Positions 7,479 to 14,362 of a stretch of 64,000 nt of DNA are shown piece by piece (the stretch's first letter is position 1; each line of letters starts with the position of its first letter). Location of the stretch: NCBI GenBank assembly GCA_038323575.1, contig JBBQHB010000006.1, positions 40,561 to 104,560 on the forward strand. The letters are read 5' to 3'. Both the position numbers and the translations under genes were made by a program. Origin of the DNA: CAINVV01 sp038323575. GTDB taxonomy: Bacteria; Bacteroidota; Bacteroidia; Bacteroidales; Prolixibacteraceae. The notes under the pieces were generated by a model. The model was not told the DNA's origin. It saw only the letters and a list, made by a program, of their open reading frames with translations, and made no database searches.

Positions 7479-9734
7479 ATGAGGAAAACTGAAACAGAAG
7501 TTCGTCTGGCGCGTGAGATGACCACTTTTGATGCAACCCTGTTAGGAGTGGGGGCAATGATTGGTGCGGGCATCTTTGTACTGATTGGCATTGCATCAGG
7601 TGTTGCCGGCCCTGCATTAATTGTTACTTTTTCTTTAAATGGATTAATAGCCCTGCTAACAGCTATGTCGTATGCTGAATTAGGTTCCTGTTACCATACA
7701 ACCGGCGGAGGTTATTTGTGGGTAAAAGAGGCATTACCAAAATGGACGGGATTTTTATCTGGATGGATGAGCTGGTCGGCTCACGCAGTTGCCTGTAGCT
7801 TATATGCATTGGGATTTGGCGCCTACTTTGGTCATGTGCTGAGCGAATTTTCAATAACAATGCCAAACTGGGGATTTCTTTCTCCGCAAAAAATTCTCGC
7901 AACCATCACTGCAATCCTTTTTGCTTATGTAAATATTAGGGGAACTTCAGAAACCGGAAAGATTGGCAACATTGTTACCATAACCAAAATCATTATTTTA
8001 TTAATCTTTATTGGATTCGGTATCGAACTCATGATTCGGCAAGGAGATTGGCGAACTACTTTTAGTCCTTTTTTTCCTCATGGTGCCGGTGGTGTGTTTA
8101 AAGCAATGGGATTAACTTTTATTGCTTTTCAGGGTTTTGAGGTAATAACGCAAAGTTCGGAAGAAATAATAAATCCAAGAAGAAATATTCCGAGAGCGGT
8201 ATTTTTTTCTTTAATGATCGTCATACCTATCTATATTTTAGTTGCGATAGTGGCTATGGGCACTGTTAAACCAGTTGGCATGACGCCCTGGGACTTCCTG
8301 GCGCTACAGAAAGAGACTGCGCTTGTAGATGTTTCAAGAAACTTCTTTGTCGGTGGCGGGGTTTTAATTCTTGTTGGCGGACTCATTTCGACTATTTCAG
8401 CTTTAAACGCAACTATTTTTTCATCTTCCCGTGTAGCTTTTGCGATGGGACGTGACAGGAATTTCCCCGGATTTTTCAGTAAGGTTCACAAGAAAAATCA
8501 AACACCACACTGGAGCATCATCATTACACTGGTGTTAATTATATTAATGGCGGTTTCTTTACCCATTGAGGATGTTGCAAGCGCTGCAGATATTATGTTT
8601 CTTCTGCTTTTTTTGCTTGTTAATATAGCTATGATAAAGCTTAGGAAAAAACGCCCCGATTTAGACAGGGGTTATAAAGTTCCAATATTTCCATATCTTT
8701 CAATAATCGGCATTATTTCTCTTTTGTTTTTGGCAGTGTACATGTTCAATTATAGTTTGTCGGCATGGATTGTTATTATCGTTTGGGTTGCAGCCGGATT
8801 ATTGTTTTACAGGTTTTATTCATCACACCAGGAAATCAAACATGAAAAAAGGGGTATCGTTTTAGATCGGATGACTCACAATGATTACACGATACTTGTT
8901 TGCTTATCAGAAACGGACAATATAGAAAGTCTTTCTGCTGTTGCATTTGCTATTGCGAAGAAACACAATGCAGAAATAATTTTCTTACATGTAATTGAGC
9001 TTGATGAGAGCGAAAAATTGAGAATAGGACTACCTGAAACAAGTCAGGGGAAAATAATACTTGAAAATGCAAAGAATTTGGCCGAAAAAGCAGGTATCCC
9101 GGCAAAATCAATCATTAAAATAACCCACCGGATATCAAGTGGAATAGTGGATACCGCATTGGAAGAAAATTGCAACTTCATTCTTTTGGGAAGGAAGAAA
9201 AAAGACAGTTTCGCTTCCCGGTTCTTTTCCTCACTCATAGATAATATTTTACAAAAAACTATCAACGAGGTTGCAATTTTGCATGGAGAAATCAAACCGG
9301 ATGCAATCAAAAATATTCTCATTCCCTACAACGGAGATGTTCACACCAGATTATCCATTGAAATCACCCCCTCTTTGGCAGAATATTACAATGCAACCGT
9401 TACGATAGCTGTTGTTATGAATCCTGATATGATACAGTCCGATAGAAAAAAGATTATTGAACAAATAGAAAATGAATTAGCGGTAAATAACCTAACGGCT
9501 AATATCAAAACTACAACTGACACAGACATCTTAAACGGAATATTAAAATTATCTCGGAACACTGACTTAGTGGTAATGGGAGGTAAGTCGGGAGATTTCA
9601 TTGAACTGCTTTTTGCTAAATCATTGGCAAGAGAAATTACCGAACATACCAATTGTCCGGTCCTGTGGTTAAAAGAATACGAGGAAAGAAAACCTTTCCT
9701 GATTTCACTTCTACAATCAAATAAAAATAATTAA
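7479..9734 (+). CDS. APC family amino-acid permease with two universal stress protein domains
   Basis: 751 residues from ATG 7479. Residues about 15-455 form a 12-helix APC transporter: the first helix carries the family motif GVGAMIGAGIFVLIG, and GFEVITQSSEEIINPRRNIP is the usual loop after helix 6. After the last helix the protein continues with two alpha/beta domains of universal stress protein type, about 480-620 and 625-735. The first has YTILVCLSETDN at its start and ILLGRKKKDS as the nucleotide-loop region; the second has NILIPYNGD and VVMGGKSGD. Such fusions are known for cationic or general amino-acid carriers and probably sense nucleotides or stress to gate transport. Four bases separate it from the next gene, so they are likely one operon. 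It is AT-rich compared with the polysaccharide genes. Confidence 0.88.
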   Translation: MRKTETEVRLAREMTTFDATLLGVGAMIGAGIFVLIGIASGVAGPALIVTFSLNGLIALLTAMSYAELGSCYHTTGGGYLWVKEALPKWTGFLSGWMSWSAHAVACSLYALGFGAYFGHVLSEFSITMPNWGFLSPQKILATITAILFAYVNIRGTSETGKIGNIVTITKIIILLIFIGFGIELMIRQGDWRTTFSPFFPHGAGGVFKAMGLTFIAFQGFEVITQSSEEIINPRRNIPRAVFFSLMIVIPIYILVAIVAMGTVKPVGMTPWDFLALQKETALVDVSRNFFVGGGVLILVGGLISTISALNATIFSSSRVAFAMGRDRNFPGFFSKVHKKNQTPHWSIIITLVLIILMAVSLPIEDVASAADIMFLLLFLLVNIAMIKLRKKRPDLDRGYKVPIFPYLSIIGIISLLFLAVYMFNYSLSAWIVIIVWVAAGLLFYRFYSSHQEIKHEKRGIVLDRMTHNDYTILVCLSETDNIESLSAVAFAIAKKHNAEIIFLHVIELDESEKLRIGLPETSQGKIILENAKNLAEKAGIPAKSIIKITHRISSGIVDTALEENCNFILLGRKKKDSFASRFFSSLIDNILQKTINEVAILHGEIKPDAIKNILIPYNGDVHTRLSIEITPSLAEYYNATVTIAVVMNPDMIQSDRKKIIEQIENELAVNNLTANIKTTTDTDILNGILKLSRNTDLVVMGGKSGDFIELLFAKSLAREITEHTNCPVLWLKEYEERKPFLISLLQSNKNN

Positions 9735-9738
9735 AGCC

Positions 9739-10413
9739 ATGCAAACAAATATTCGGGATCAAATTACCGGTTTGACAGACAACTTCCTTGTTTATTTACC
9801 AAATTTAGTTGGTGGTATTATTCTGATCCTTTTAGGCTGGTTTTTGGGTTGGATAATTAAGCGTATCCTGGTAAATCTTTTTGTAGTTATCAGAATTGAC
9901 AGGTTTTTAAAACACTTTCGTTTTAAAATGGATTTGTCTAAAGCAGATGTCAGGTATAGCTTCTATAATTTCATTGGCAATATTGCATTTGCTTTGATTT
10001 TTATGATTTTTATGGCTAATGCATTTTTGACCTGGAAATTAAATATTCTTTCAGATTTATTAAGTAAAGGGATTCTCTTTTTACCGAAAATCATTATTGC
10101 TTTAGTAATTTTTGGCATAGGTTGGTTAATATCCAGATGGGGGCAATTATCAGTGATGAAATCACTACAACGCGAAGGAATTCCAAGAGCATCACTGATT
10201 TCAAAATTTGTCAGAAGTATTATTCTGATTTTCTTTTCAGCAATCTCATTTGCAGAGCTTGACGTTTCCCGTGAAATCGTCATCATAGGATTTGCTACTA
10301 TTTTTATTACGCTTGGCGCAATCGCTATCCTATTGACGGCCATTGGTGGAAAATATTTTATCACTAAAGTTGAAGATTCTTTCAAAGAAGGAAAAAACGA
10401 TACAAAAGAATAA
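9739..10413 (+). CDS. Small membrane protein with mechanosensitive-channel TM-helix repeats
   Basis: 224 residues, ATG 9739, four bases after the permease. The N-terminal helix LPNLVGGIILILLGWFLGWI and the later LPKIIIALVIFGIGWLISR are two copies of the conserved helix annotated as mechanosensitive-channel TM helix. About five membrane segments are visible in all, with a charged C-terminus. The beta domain of MscS-type channels is absent, so this is a membrane-only relative and not a full channel. Its pairing with the stress-domain permease suggests a shared role in envelope or osmotic stress; that is inference from position. Confidence 0.75.
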   Translation: MQTNIRDQITGLTDNFLVYLPNLVGGIILILLGWFLGWIIKRILVNLFVVIRIDRFLKHFRFKMDLSKADVRYSFYNFIGNIAFALIFMIFMANAFLTWKLNILSDLLSKGILFLPKIIIALVIFGIGWLISRWGQLSVMKSLQREGIPRASLISKFVRSIILIFFSAISFAELDVSREIVIIGFATIFITLGAIAILLTAIGGKYFITKVEDSFKEGKNDTKE

Positions 10414-10467
10414 AACTATATTATTGAAACACAGAATCCCTTCTGGCAGAGATTTGCATTTCGCATT

Positions 10468-11097
10468 TTACGAATCCGCACCTGCAATACCTTCAAGTTG
10501 ACTGTGTAGTTCTTTCAGGTATTCCAGATTTTTAAAATGATATTTCCGGATTTTTCCCGCACCGTAGTAGGAAACAAACAGTCCGATAGGCACACTGACA
10601 ATTATTCCCGCAATGGACTCCTCTGTTTTCAGTACTTCAGTAAATGGTTTATGATCAAAATAGACTGTAATCGACAAAAAGATTAAAATATACAGAACCG
10701 GAATCAGGATAAGATAGAGCTTACTAAACCTTCCTGTCAGGCTCTCCGTCAATGAATTGATCCTTTCCTCCAGCCAACTCTTCAGTGGTTGATTGTACCT
10801 GTTGTTTTGCAGTACATACCAACCATACAAGGAAGATAGCAGGGCAGTTACTGTGATCAACCCTAAAACAAGGTTATTCACCTGGTAAATTACATCCTCC
10901 TTCCGGTTGAGTGCAGTCAGGATTAAAAAAACAATCAGCCCGGCACATACGACAACAGAGAAACCAATTACATATAAAAACTTATTGACGGTTTTCCTGG
11001 TTTTTGCTATTAATAATAGGTTTAACTCTTCTTTTGATTTAAGATTGATTCCGGAATCGCTATTATTCCAGATGTTCTGTAATTCGTTATTTTCCAT
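10468..11097 (-). CDS. Membrane protein coupled to an ECF sigma factor, possible anti-sigma factor
   Basis: 209 residues. A short soluble N-terminus (ELQNIWNNSD) is followed by about four membrane segments, including VIGFSVVVCAGLIVFLI, LGLITVTALLSSLYGWYVL, LYLILIPVLYILIFLSITV and IAGIIVSVPIGLFVSYYG, with a charged loop between the pairs and a cytoplasmic-looking tail. Its start overlaps the end of the sigma-factor gene by 11 bases, a strong sign of coupled expression. Genes in this place after Bacteroidota ECF sigma genes often encode membrane-bound partners, so an anti-sigma role is likely. No recognised anti-sigma domain was seen, so the role rests on context. Confidence 0.65.
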   Translation of the reverse strand: MENNELQNIWNNSDSGINLKSKEELNLLLIAKTRKTVNKFLYVIGFSVVVCAGLIVFLILTALNRKEDVIYQVNNLVLGLITVTALLSSLYGWYVLQNNRYNQPLKSWLEERINSLTESLTGRFSKLYLILIPVLYILIFLSITVYFDHKPFTEVLKTEESIAGIIVSVPIGLFVSYYGAGKIRKYHFKNLEYLKELHSQLEGIAGADS

Positions 11098-11581
11098 GGT
11101 TTAAATGACTTAAATTTTGTTTTAATGTTTCTTTGGCCCTGTTAATCCGCACGCCGACATTGGATTTCGACAGGCCTAGTATTTCCGCAATTTCATCGTA
11201 ACTCTTTTCCTCCAGATACAGCAGCATAATTGATTTGTCAATATCATTCAGATGATAGATCGCCAGGAGCAGCAAACGGAAATTTTCATTGCAGGCTATC
11301 TCTTCAAAGGTGTCTGTCGGATCTAAGGAGTCGGGTAAACTGTCACGGTACTCCATCCGTGAATCTTTCTTTAACCTTGAAATGGAGGTGTTAATGGCAA
11401 CCGCATAAATCCATGAGCCAATACTTTCCCTGTTTTTCAAATTGGGAAAGGATTTCCACAATTGATAGATGATTTCCTGGAAGTTATCCTCCCTGTCGGA
11501 TTTACTGCGGAAATAGATAAGGTTCACCTTATACAGAATACCCTGGTAATTGGTCAGCATTTCAATAAATTCATCTTTCAC
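11087..11581 (-). CDS. ECF-type RNA polymerase sigma factor
   Basis: 164 residues if the GTG at 11581 is used; an ATG at 11560 would remove seven residues. Region 2 is seen as DREDNFQEIIYQLWKSFPNL followed by SIGSWIYAVAINTSISRLKK, the core and -10 binding part. Region 4 is seen as DKSIMLLYLEEKSYDEIAEI with LGLSKSNVGVRINRAKETL, the helix-turn-helix that reads the -35-type box. Length and layout are those of a minimal two-domain ECF factor. It is co-transcribed with the overlapping membrane-protein gene. No copy of a self-regulated promoter was identified. Confidence 0.88.
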   Translation of the reverse strand: MKDEFIEMLTNYQGILYKVNLIYFRSKSDREDNFQEIIYQLWKSFPNLKNRESIGSWIYAVAINTSISRLKKDSRMEYRDSLPDSLDPTDTFEEIACNENFRLLLLAIYHLNDIDKSIMLLYLEEKSYDEIAEILGLSKSNVGVRINRAKETLKQNLSHLNHGK

Positions 11582-11974
11582 CGATTCATGATTTTACTTG
11601 TTTTCTATAAAGTATCATTCAGGCATGATTTCTTACAAAAGATTTAAAAATAAGTCTATTTGGTGGAATTTTTTTGTTTAATCCGGGTCTGCATATTAAG
11701 AGACTGTTTAAATATGACAGCATTGTTGATGCCAAATGCACAGGAAAATAGAGAATCAATCTGCAATCCCTTGCACTATTTAAAATCTAAATTCCCCGTT
11801 AGGGAATAAATTTCAATAGAAAATTGATCTTGAGCCAATTTATTCCCCTTAGGGGATTGACCTTAACAAATAATTTCATCTTTCAGCTTATATTTGTATT
11901 ATTCAACAGATGATAATGATGACTAAACACCAATCCATCCCAACCGGTACAATCCATATTTTAACAAACCTGAA
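11582..11974. other. Divergent intergenic region with palindromic unit and one candidate promoter
   Basis: This region lies between the leftward sigma operon and the rightward peptidase gene. An inverted repeat has arms 11791-11813 and 11837-11856 built on ATTCCCC and AGGGGA; a related single hairpin occurs near 58365. A TATATTTG at 11889-11896 fits the Bacteroidota -7 box TAnnTTTG and would give a leader of about 70 bases for the gene at 11975; the -33 box is not clear. No gene was seen. Confidence 0.5.
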
Positions 11975-12841
11975 ATGAAGAAAAAAAACCTTCTTATCCT
12001 GATGTTGCTTTTTGCTGCAAACCTAACTGTACTTATCGGGCAGAATGCCGGTACCTCCGGTAACACTGCCGGACCTGCACACGGAACACTGCTGGTAGTG
12101 GGAGGTGGAAATTTAAGCGATTCGATCATTTATAAATTTATTGACCTGGCCGGCGGCAAGGATGCACCAATCGTGGTAATCCCTACTGCTGAGGGCAGTG
12201 AAACTTATGACAACAACGCCGGCGGCGCAGGCAAGATGAGAAAGCTGGGTGCAACCAATGTAACTGTTCTTCATACCTCCAACCGGGATACGGCGAATTC
12301 CGAAGCATTTGCGGCACCGCTGCTTCATGCCAGAGGAGTCTGGTTCGGCGGAGGCCGACAGTGGAGGCTGGTGGATGCCTACAAAAACACCCAGACTGAG
12401 AAACTATTTTGGAAGGTTCTTGAACGCGGAGGGGTTATCGGCGGATCATCGGCCGGTGCAACGATTCAGGGAAGCTTCCTGACGCGTGGCGATACCAAAA
12501 ACAACCAGATCATGATGGGTGATCACATGGAAGGTTTCGGATTCCTGAAAAATGTTGCCATCGACCAGCATATTCTGGTGCGCAACCGGCAATTCGACAT
12601 GTTCGACATCCTGAAAAACCGCCCTGAATTATTGGGCATCGGCATCGATGAGAATACGGCCATCATCGTCCGGGGCGACCAGTTTGAAGTAATGGGTGCA
12701 AGCTATGTAGCAGTCTATGACGGCTCATTCTGGTCGCGAGAAGGAACCGAATTGAAAACCCTGCCGGAAAAGACCAATCGCTTCTATTTCCTCCGCAAAG
12801 GAGACAAATATGACCTTTTGAACAGGAAGGTAATCCAATAG
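11975..12841 (+). CDS. Cyanophycinase-like peptidase, family S51, secreted
   Basis: 288 residues with a signal peptide (LLILMLLFAANLTVLIG). The mature part starts with GTLLVVGGGNLSD, as in cyanophycinases. GGSSAGA at 156-162 is the nucleophile elbow, with Ser159 the expected catalytic serine in G-x-S-A-G. PTAEGSETY and WFGGGRQWRLVDA are further family motifs. Relatives hydrolyse beta-aspartyl-arginine links of cyanophycin or other isoaspartyl peptides. Many Bacteroidota encode exported S51 proteins of uncertain substrate, so the activity should be read as peptidase of this fold only. It is transcribed alone, in front of a 52-codon membrane-protein gene that may share its message and ends at a clear terminator. 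Confidence 0.88.
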   Translation: MKKKNLLILMLLFAANLTVLIGQNAGTSGNTAGPAHGTLLVVGGGNLSDSIIYKFIDLAGGKDAPIVVIPTAEGSETYDNNAGGAGKMRKLGATNVTVLHTSNRDTANSEAFAAPLLHARGVWFGGGRQWRLVDAYKNTQTEKLFWKVLERGGVIGGSSAGATIQGSFLTRGDTKNNQIMMGDHMEGFGFLKNVAIDQHILVRNRQFDMFDILKNRPELLGIGIDENTAIIVRGDQFEVMGASYVAVYDGSFWSREGTELKTLPEKTNRFYFLRKGDKYDLLNRKVIQ

Positions 12842-12913
12842 AATTATGACTGGGATCCATAAAAAAACAAAAAACGTCCAGGTTTCTGAACTAATTTCTC
12901 AAAAAATTATCTT

Positions 12914-13072
12914 ATGAAAAACACCACAAAAATTGCGCTGATTTTTTTTGTCCTTGGTTTGGCAGTTATGTTCGTCCTGGATATGATTTTTCACTTCAAT
13001 AATTCAATCGGGACGCAAGTAAAACGTGAGATGAACAAGACTCAGAATAAAATTGAAAATATATTTAAATAG
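12914..13072 (+). CDS. 52-residue single-span membrane protein
   Basis: ATG 12914 to TAG 13070-13072. A short basic start (MKNTTK) is followed by one hydrophobic segment (IALIFFVLGLAVMFVLDMIF) and a polar, lysine-rich tail ending KTQNKIENIFK that is probably helical. This is the pattern of a small inner-membrane protein. It begins 72 bases after the peptidase gene and ends 24 bases before a strong terminator hairpin, which supports it as the last gene of a transcript. No homologue is recognised. Confidence 0.5.
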   Translation: MKNTTKIALIFFVLGLAVMFVLDMIFHFNNSIGTQVKREMNKTQNKIENIFK

Positions 13073-13096
13073 GTCTTCTGCTGATGCAGATTTGCA

Positions 13097-13124
13097 ATCC
13101 CAGCCTCACTAAGCTGGGATTTTT
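13097..13124 (+). terminator. Rho-independent terminator
   Basis: Stem ATCCCAGC (13097-13104) and GCTGGGAT (13113-13120), eight base pairs with an eight-base loop, followed directly by TTTT. It closes the transcript of the S51 peptidase and the small membrane protein. Confidence 0.75.
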
Positions 13125-13148
13125 AATCCCAAACACTTAAAATTAAAG

Positions 13149-13973
13149 ATGAAAAGACTTCTGGTATTACTATTGATTACCTGGTCAGTGATCTCTTTTA
13201 TCCCGAAAAAAATCACCTGGGTTGCCATTGGAGATTCCATTACCTACCTGAACGATCATCCGGACGAAACCGGCAACAGGATCACCAAAGGATATATGAC
13301 CAGGGTGGTTGAAAAACTACCGAACATATCTTTTACCAACCAGGGACACAACGGCTGGACTTCGGGCAAAATAGCCGAAAGCATTGAAAAACTCGGATTG
13401 GAGAAAGCCGATGTCTACACCGTTTTCCTGGGGACCAACGACTGGTGGCAGGGCAGGCCTGTCGGATCTCTGTCAGATTATCAGAACAATACAGGAAACA
13501 ACACCCTGTACGGATCTTTCCGGATCATCCTCAACAAACTGCGGAGCCTGAACAAGGATGCACGGATTATCCTCATCACCCCCATGCAAAGGGTTGATTT
13601 TGTTTACATCAACAACATGAAAAACAATGCCTGGGGATCGTACAAGGAGAAAAACGGTCAAACGCTCGCCCAATTTGCTGAAGCCATCAGCGCCATCGGG
13701 AAGCTGGAGAACCTGACGGTGGTCGATTTGTACCACGAAAAAAAGATGAAGATGGAAAATCTTGTCAAATTCAAACGCTTGAAAGATCCGGTAACCAACA
13801 GCTATAGAAATTATGCCTATCCTCAGTTTACAGACATTCCTTTCAATCCTGAAACAGACGAATATCCCTACCCTGTTGAAGCCATCAACATCACTTACGA
13901 CGGCCTTCACCCATCGGACAAAGGATACGATATCATTGCCAAATTGCTGGTTAAGGAGATGAAAAAAATCTGA
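13149..13973 (+). CDS. SGNH/GDSL hydrolase, secreted esterase-like
   Basis: 274 residues, with an N-terminal hydrophobic signal (LLVLLLITWSVISFI). The catalytic blocks are in order: block I GDSIT with Ser30, block II Gly in NQGHNGWTSG, block III GTND at 95-98, and block V DGLHPSDKGY with Asp251 and His254. These make the full Ser-Asp-His triad of carbohydrate and lipid esterases. Near a polysaccharide locus a role in removing acyl groups from glycans is plausible. It starts a new transcript after the terminator at 13097-13124. Confidence 0.88.
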   Translation: MKRLLVLLLITWSVISFIPKKITWVAIGDSITYLNDHPDETGNRITKGYMTRVVEKLPNISFTNQGHNGWTSGKIAESIEKLGLEKADVYTVFLGTNDWWQGRPVGSLSDYQNNTGNNTLYGSFRIILNKLRSLNKDARIILITPMQRVDFVYINNMKNNAWGSYKEKNGQTLAQFAEAISAIGKLENLTVVDLYHEKKMKMENLVKFKRLKDPVTNSYRNYAYPQFTDIPFNPETDEYPYPVEAINITYDGLHPSDKGYDIIAKLLVKEMKKI

Positions 13974-14011
13974 TTTAGAAGGTGTAGAATATGGATTCAC
14001 AGAAATGATTA

Positions 14012-14029
14012 AATTTGTTCAAACAAATT
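14012..14029. promoter_or_regulatory. Perfect palindrome in front of the antitoxin gene
   Basis: AATTTGTT-CA-AACAAATT is an 8+8 perfect inverted repeat ending three bases before the likely antitoxin start (ATG 14032 or 14035). Antitoxins commonly repress their own promoter through such sites. This would make the upstream in-frame ATG at 14005 a non-start. Confidence 0.4.
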
Positions 14030-14031
14030 CG

Positions 14032-14223
14032 ATGATGACCACGACTGATTTGAAATATGAAATAAAGAAGGCTATAGATGAGGTTCCGGAATCCGTCCTG
14101 ATAGATATCTATGATTATTTAAAACAGATCAAAGGTGCTACCAATGAAAAAATCGATTTATCCCGTCAATTAGCATTAATAATTCGTGAGGACAAAGAAT
14201 TATTGAATCGTTTGGCGCAATGA
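14032..14223 (+). CDS. Antitoxin-like protein, orphan partner of a broken Doc toxin
   Basis: 63 residues from ATG 14032 (ATG 14005 would add nine; ATG 14035 removes one). It is a short, charged, helical protein: TDLKYEIKKAIDEVPESVLI then DIYDYLKQIKG, and a tail KELLNRLAQ. Size and composition resemble small antitoxins in Bacteroidota that precede Doc-type toxins. The stop overlaps the ATG of the next reading frame (ATGA at 14220-14223), as in toxin-antitoxin operons. That next frame starts like Doc but is cut short, so this antitoxin would have no active partner here. Family assignment is by context. Confidence 0.6.
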   Translation: MMTTTDLKYEIKKAIDEVPESVLIDIYDYLKQIKGATNEKIDLSRQLALIIREDKELLNRLAQ

Positions 14224-14345
14224 TTGATGTAGATGACGCCATTCGTTTTCACGATATTCTGGTTGATAAATTTGGCGGGAGCTATGGGATTCGTGAATTA
14301 GGTTTAAAACCGAAGACTTGGAAATTTTCATCCAAGTTACTATAA
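14220..14345 (+). pseudogene. Truncated Doc (death-on-curing) toxin gene
   Basis: ATG 14220 overlaps the antitoxin stop. The first 29 residues, including DAIRFHDILVDKFGGSYGIR then ELGL, match the start of Doc toxins, where the usual continuation is LLESALARP. Here the frame changes to unrelated KPKTWKFSSKLL and stops at 14343-14345. The catalytic Fic motif (HxFxDGNKR) is missing. The break falls just before the start of the PL8 lyase gene at 14363, so the toxin was probably cut when the polysaccharide locus joined this place. Confidence 0.75.
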
Positions 14346-14362
14346 ATTTTACCACCAGAACG

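Noticed and set aside
1907..11974. A defence island, because Fic, Doc, DUF4143 and toxin-antitoxin parts occur nearby.
   Set aside because: Fic and Doc are truncated, no nuclease or known defence module is present, and the DUF4143 gene lies apart at 18451-19668.
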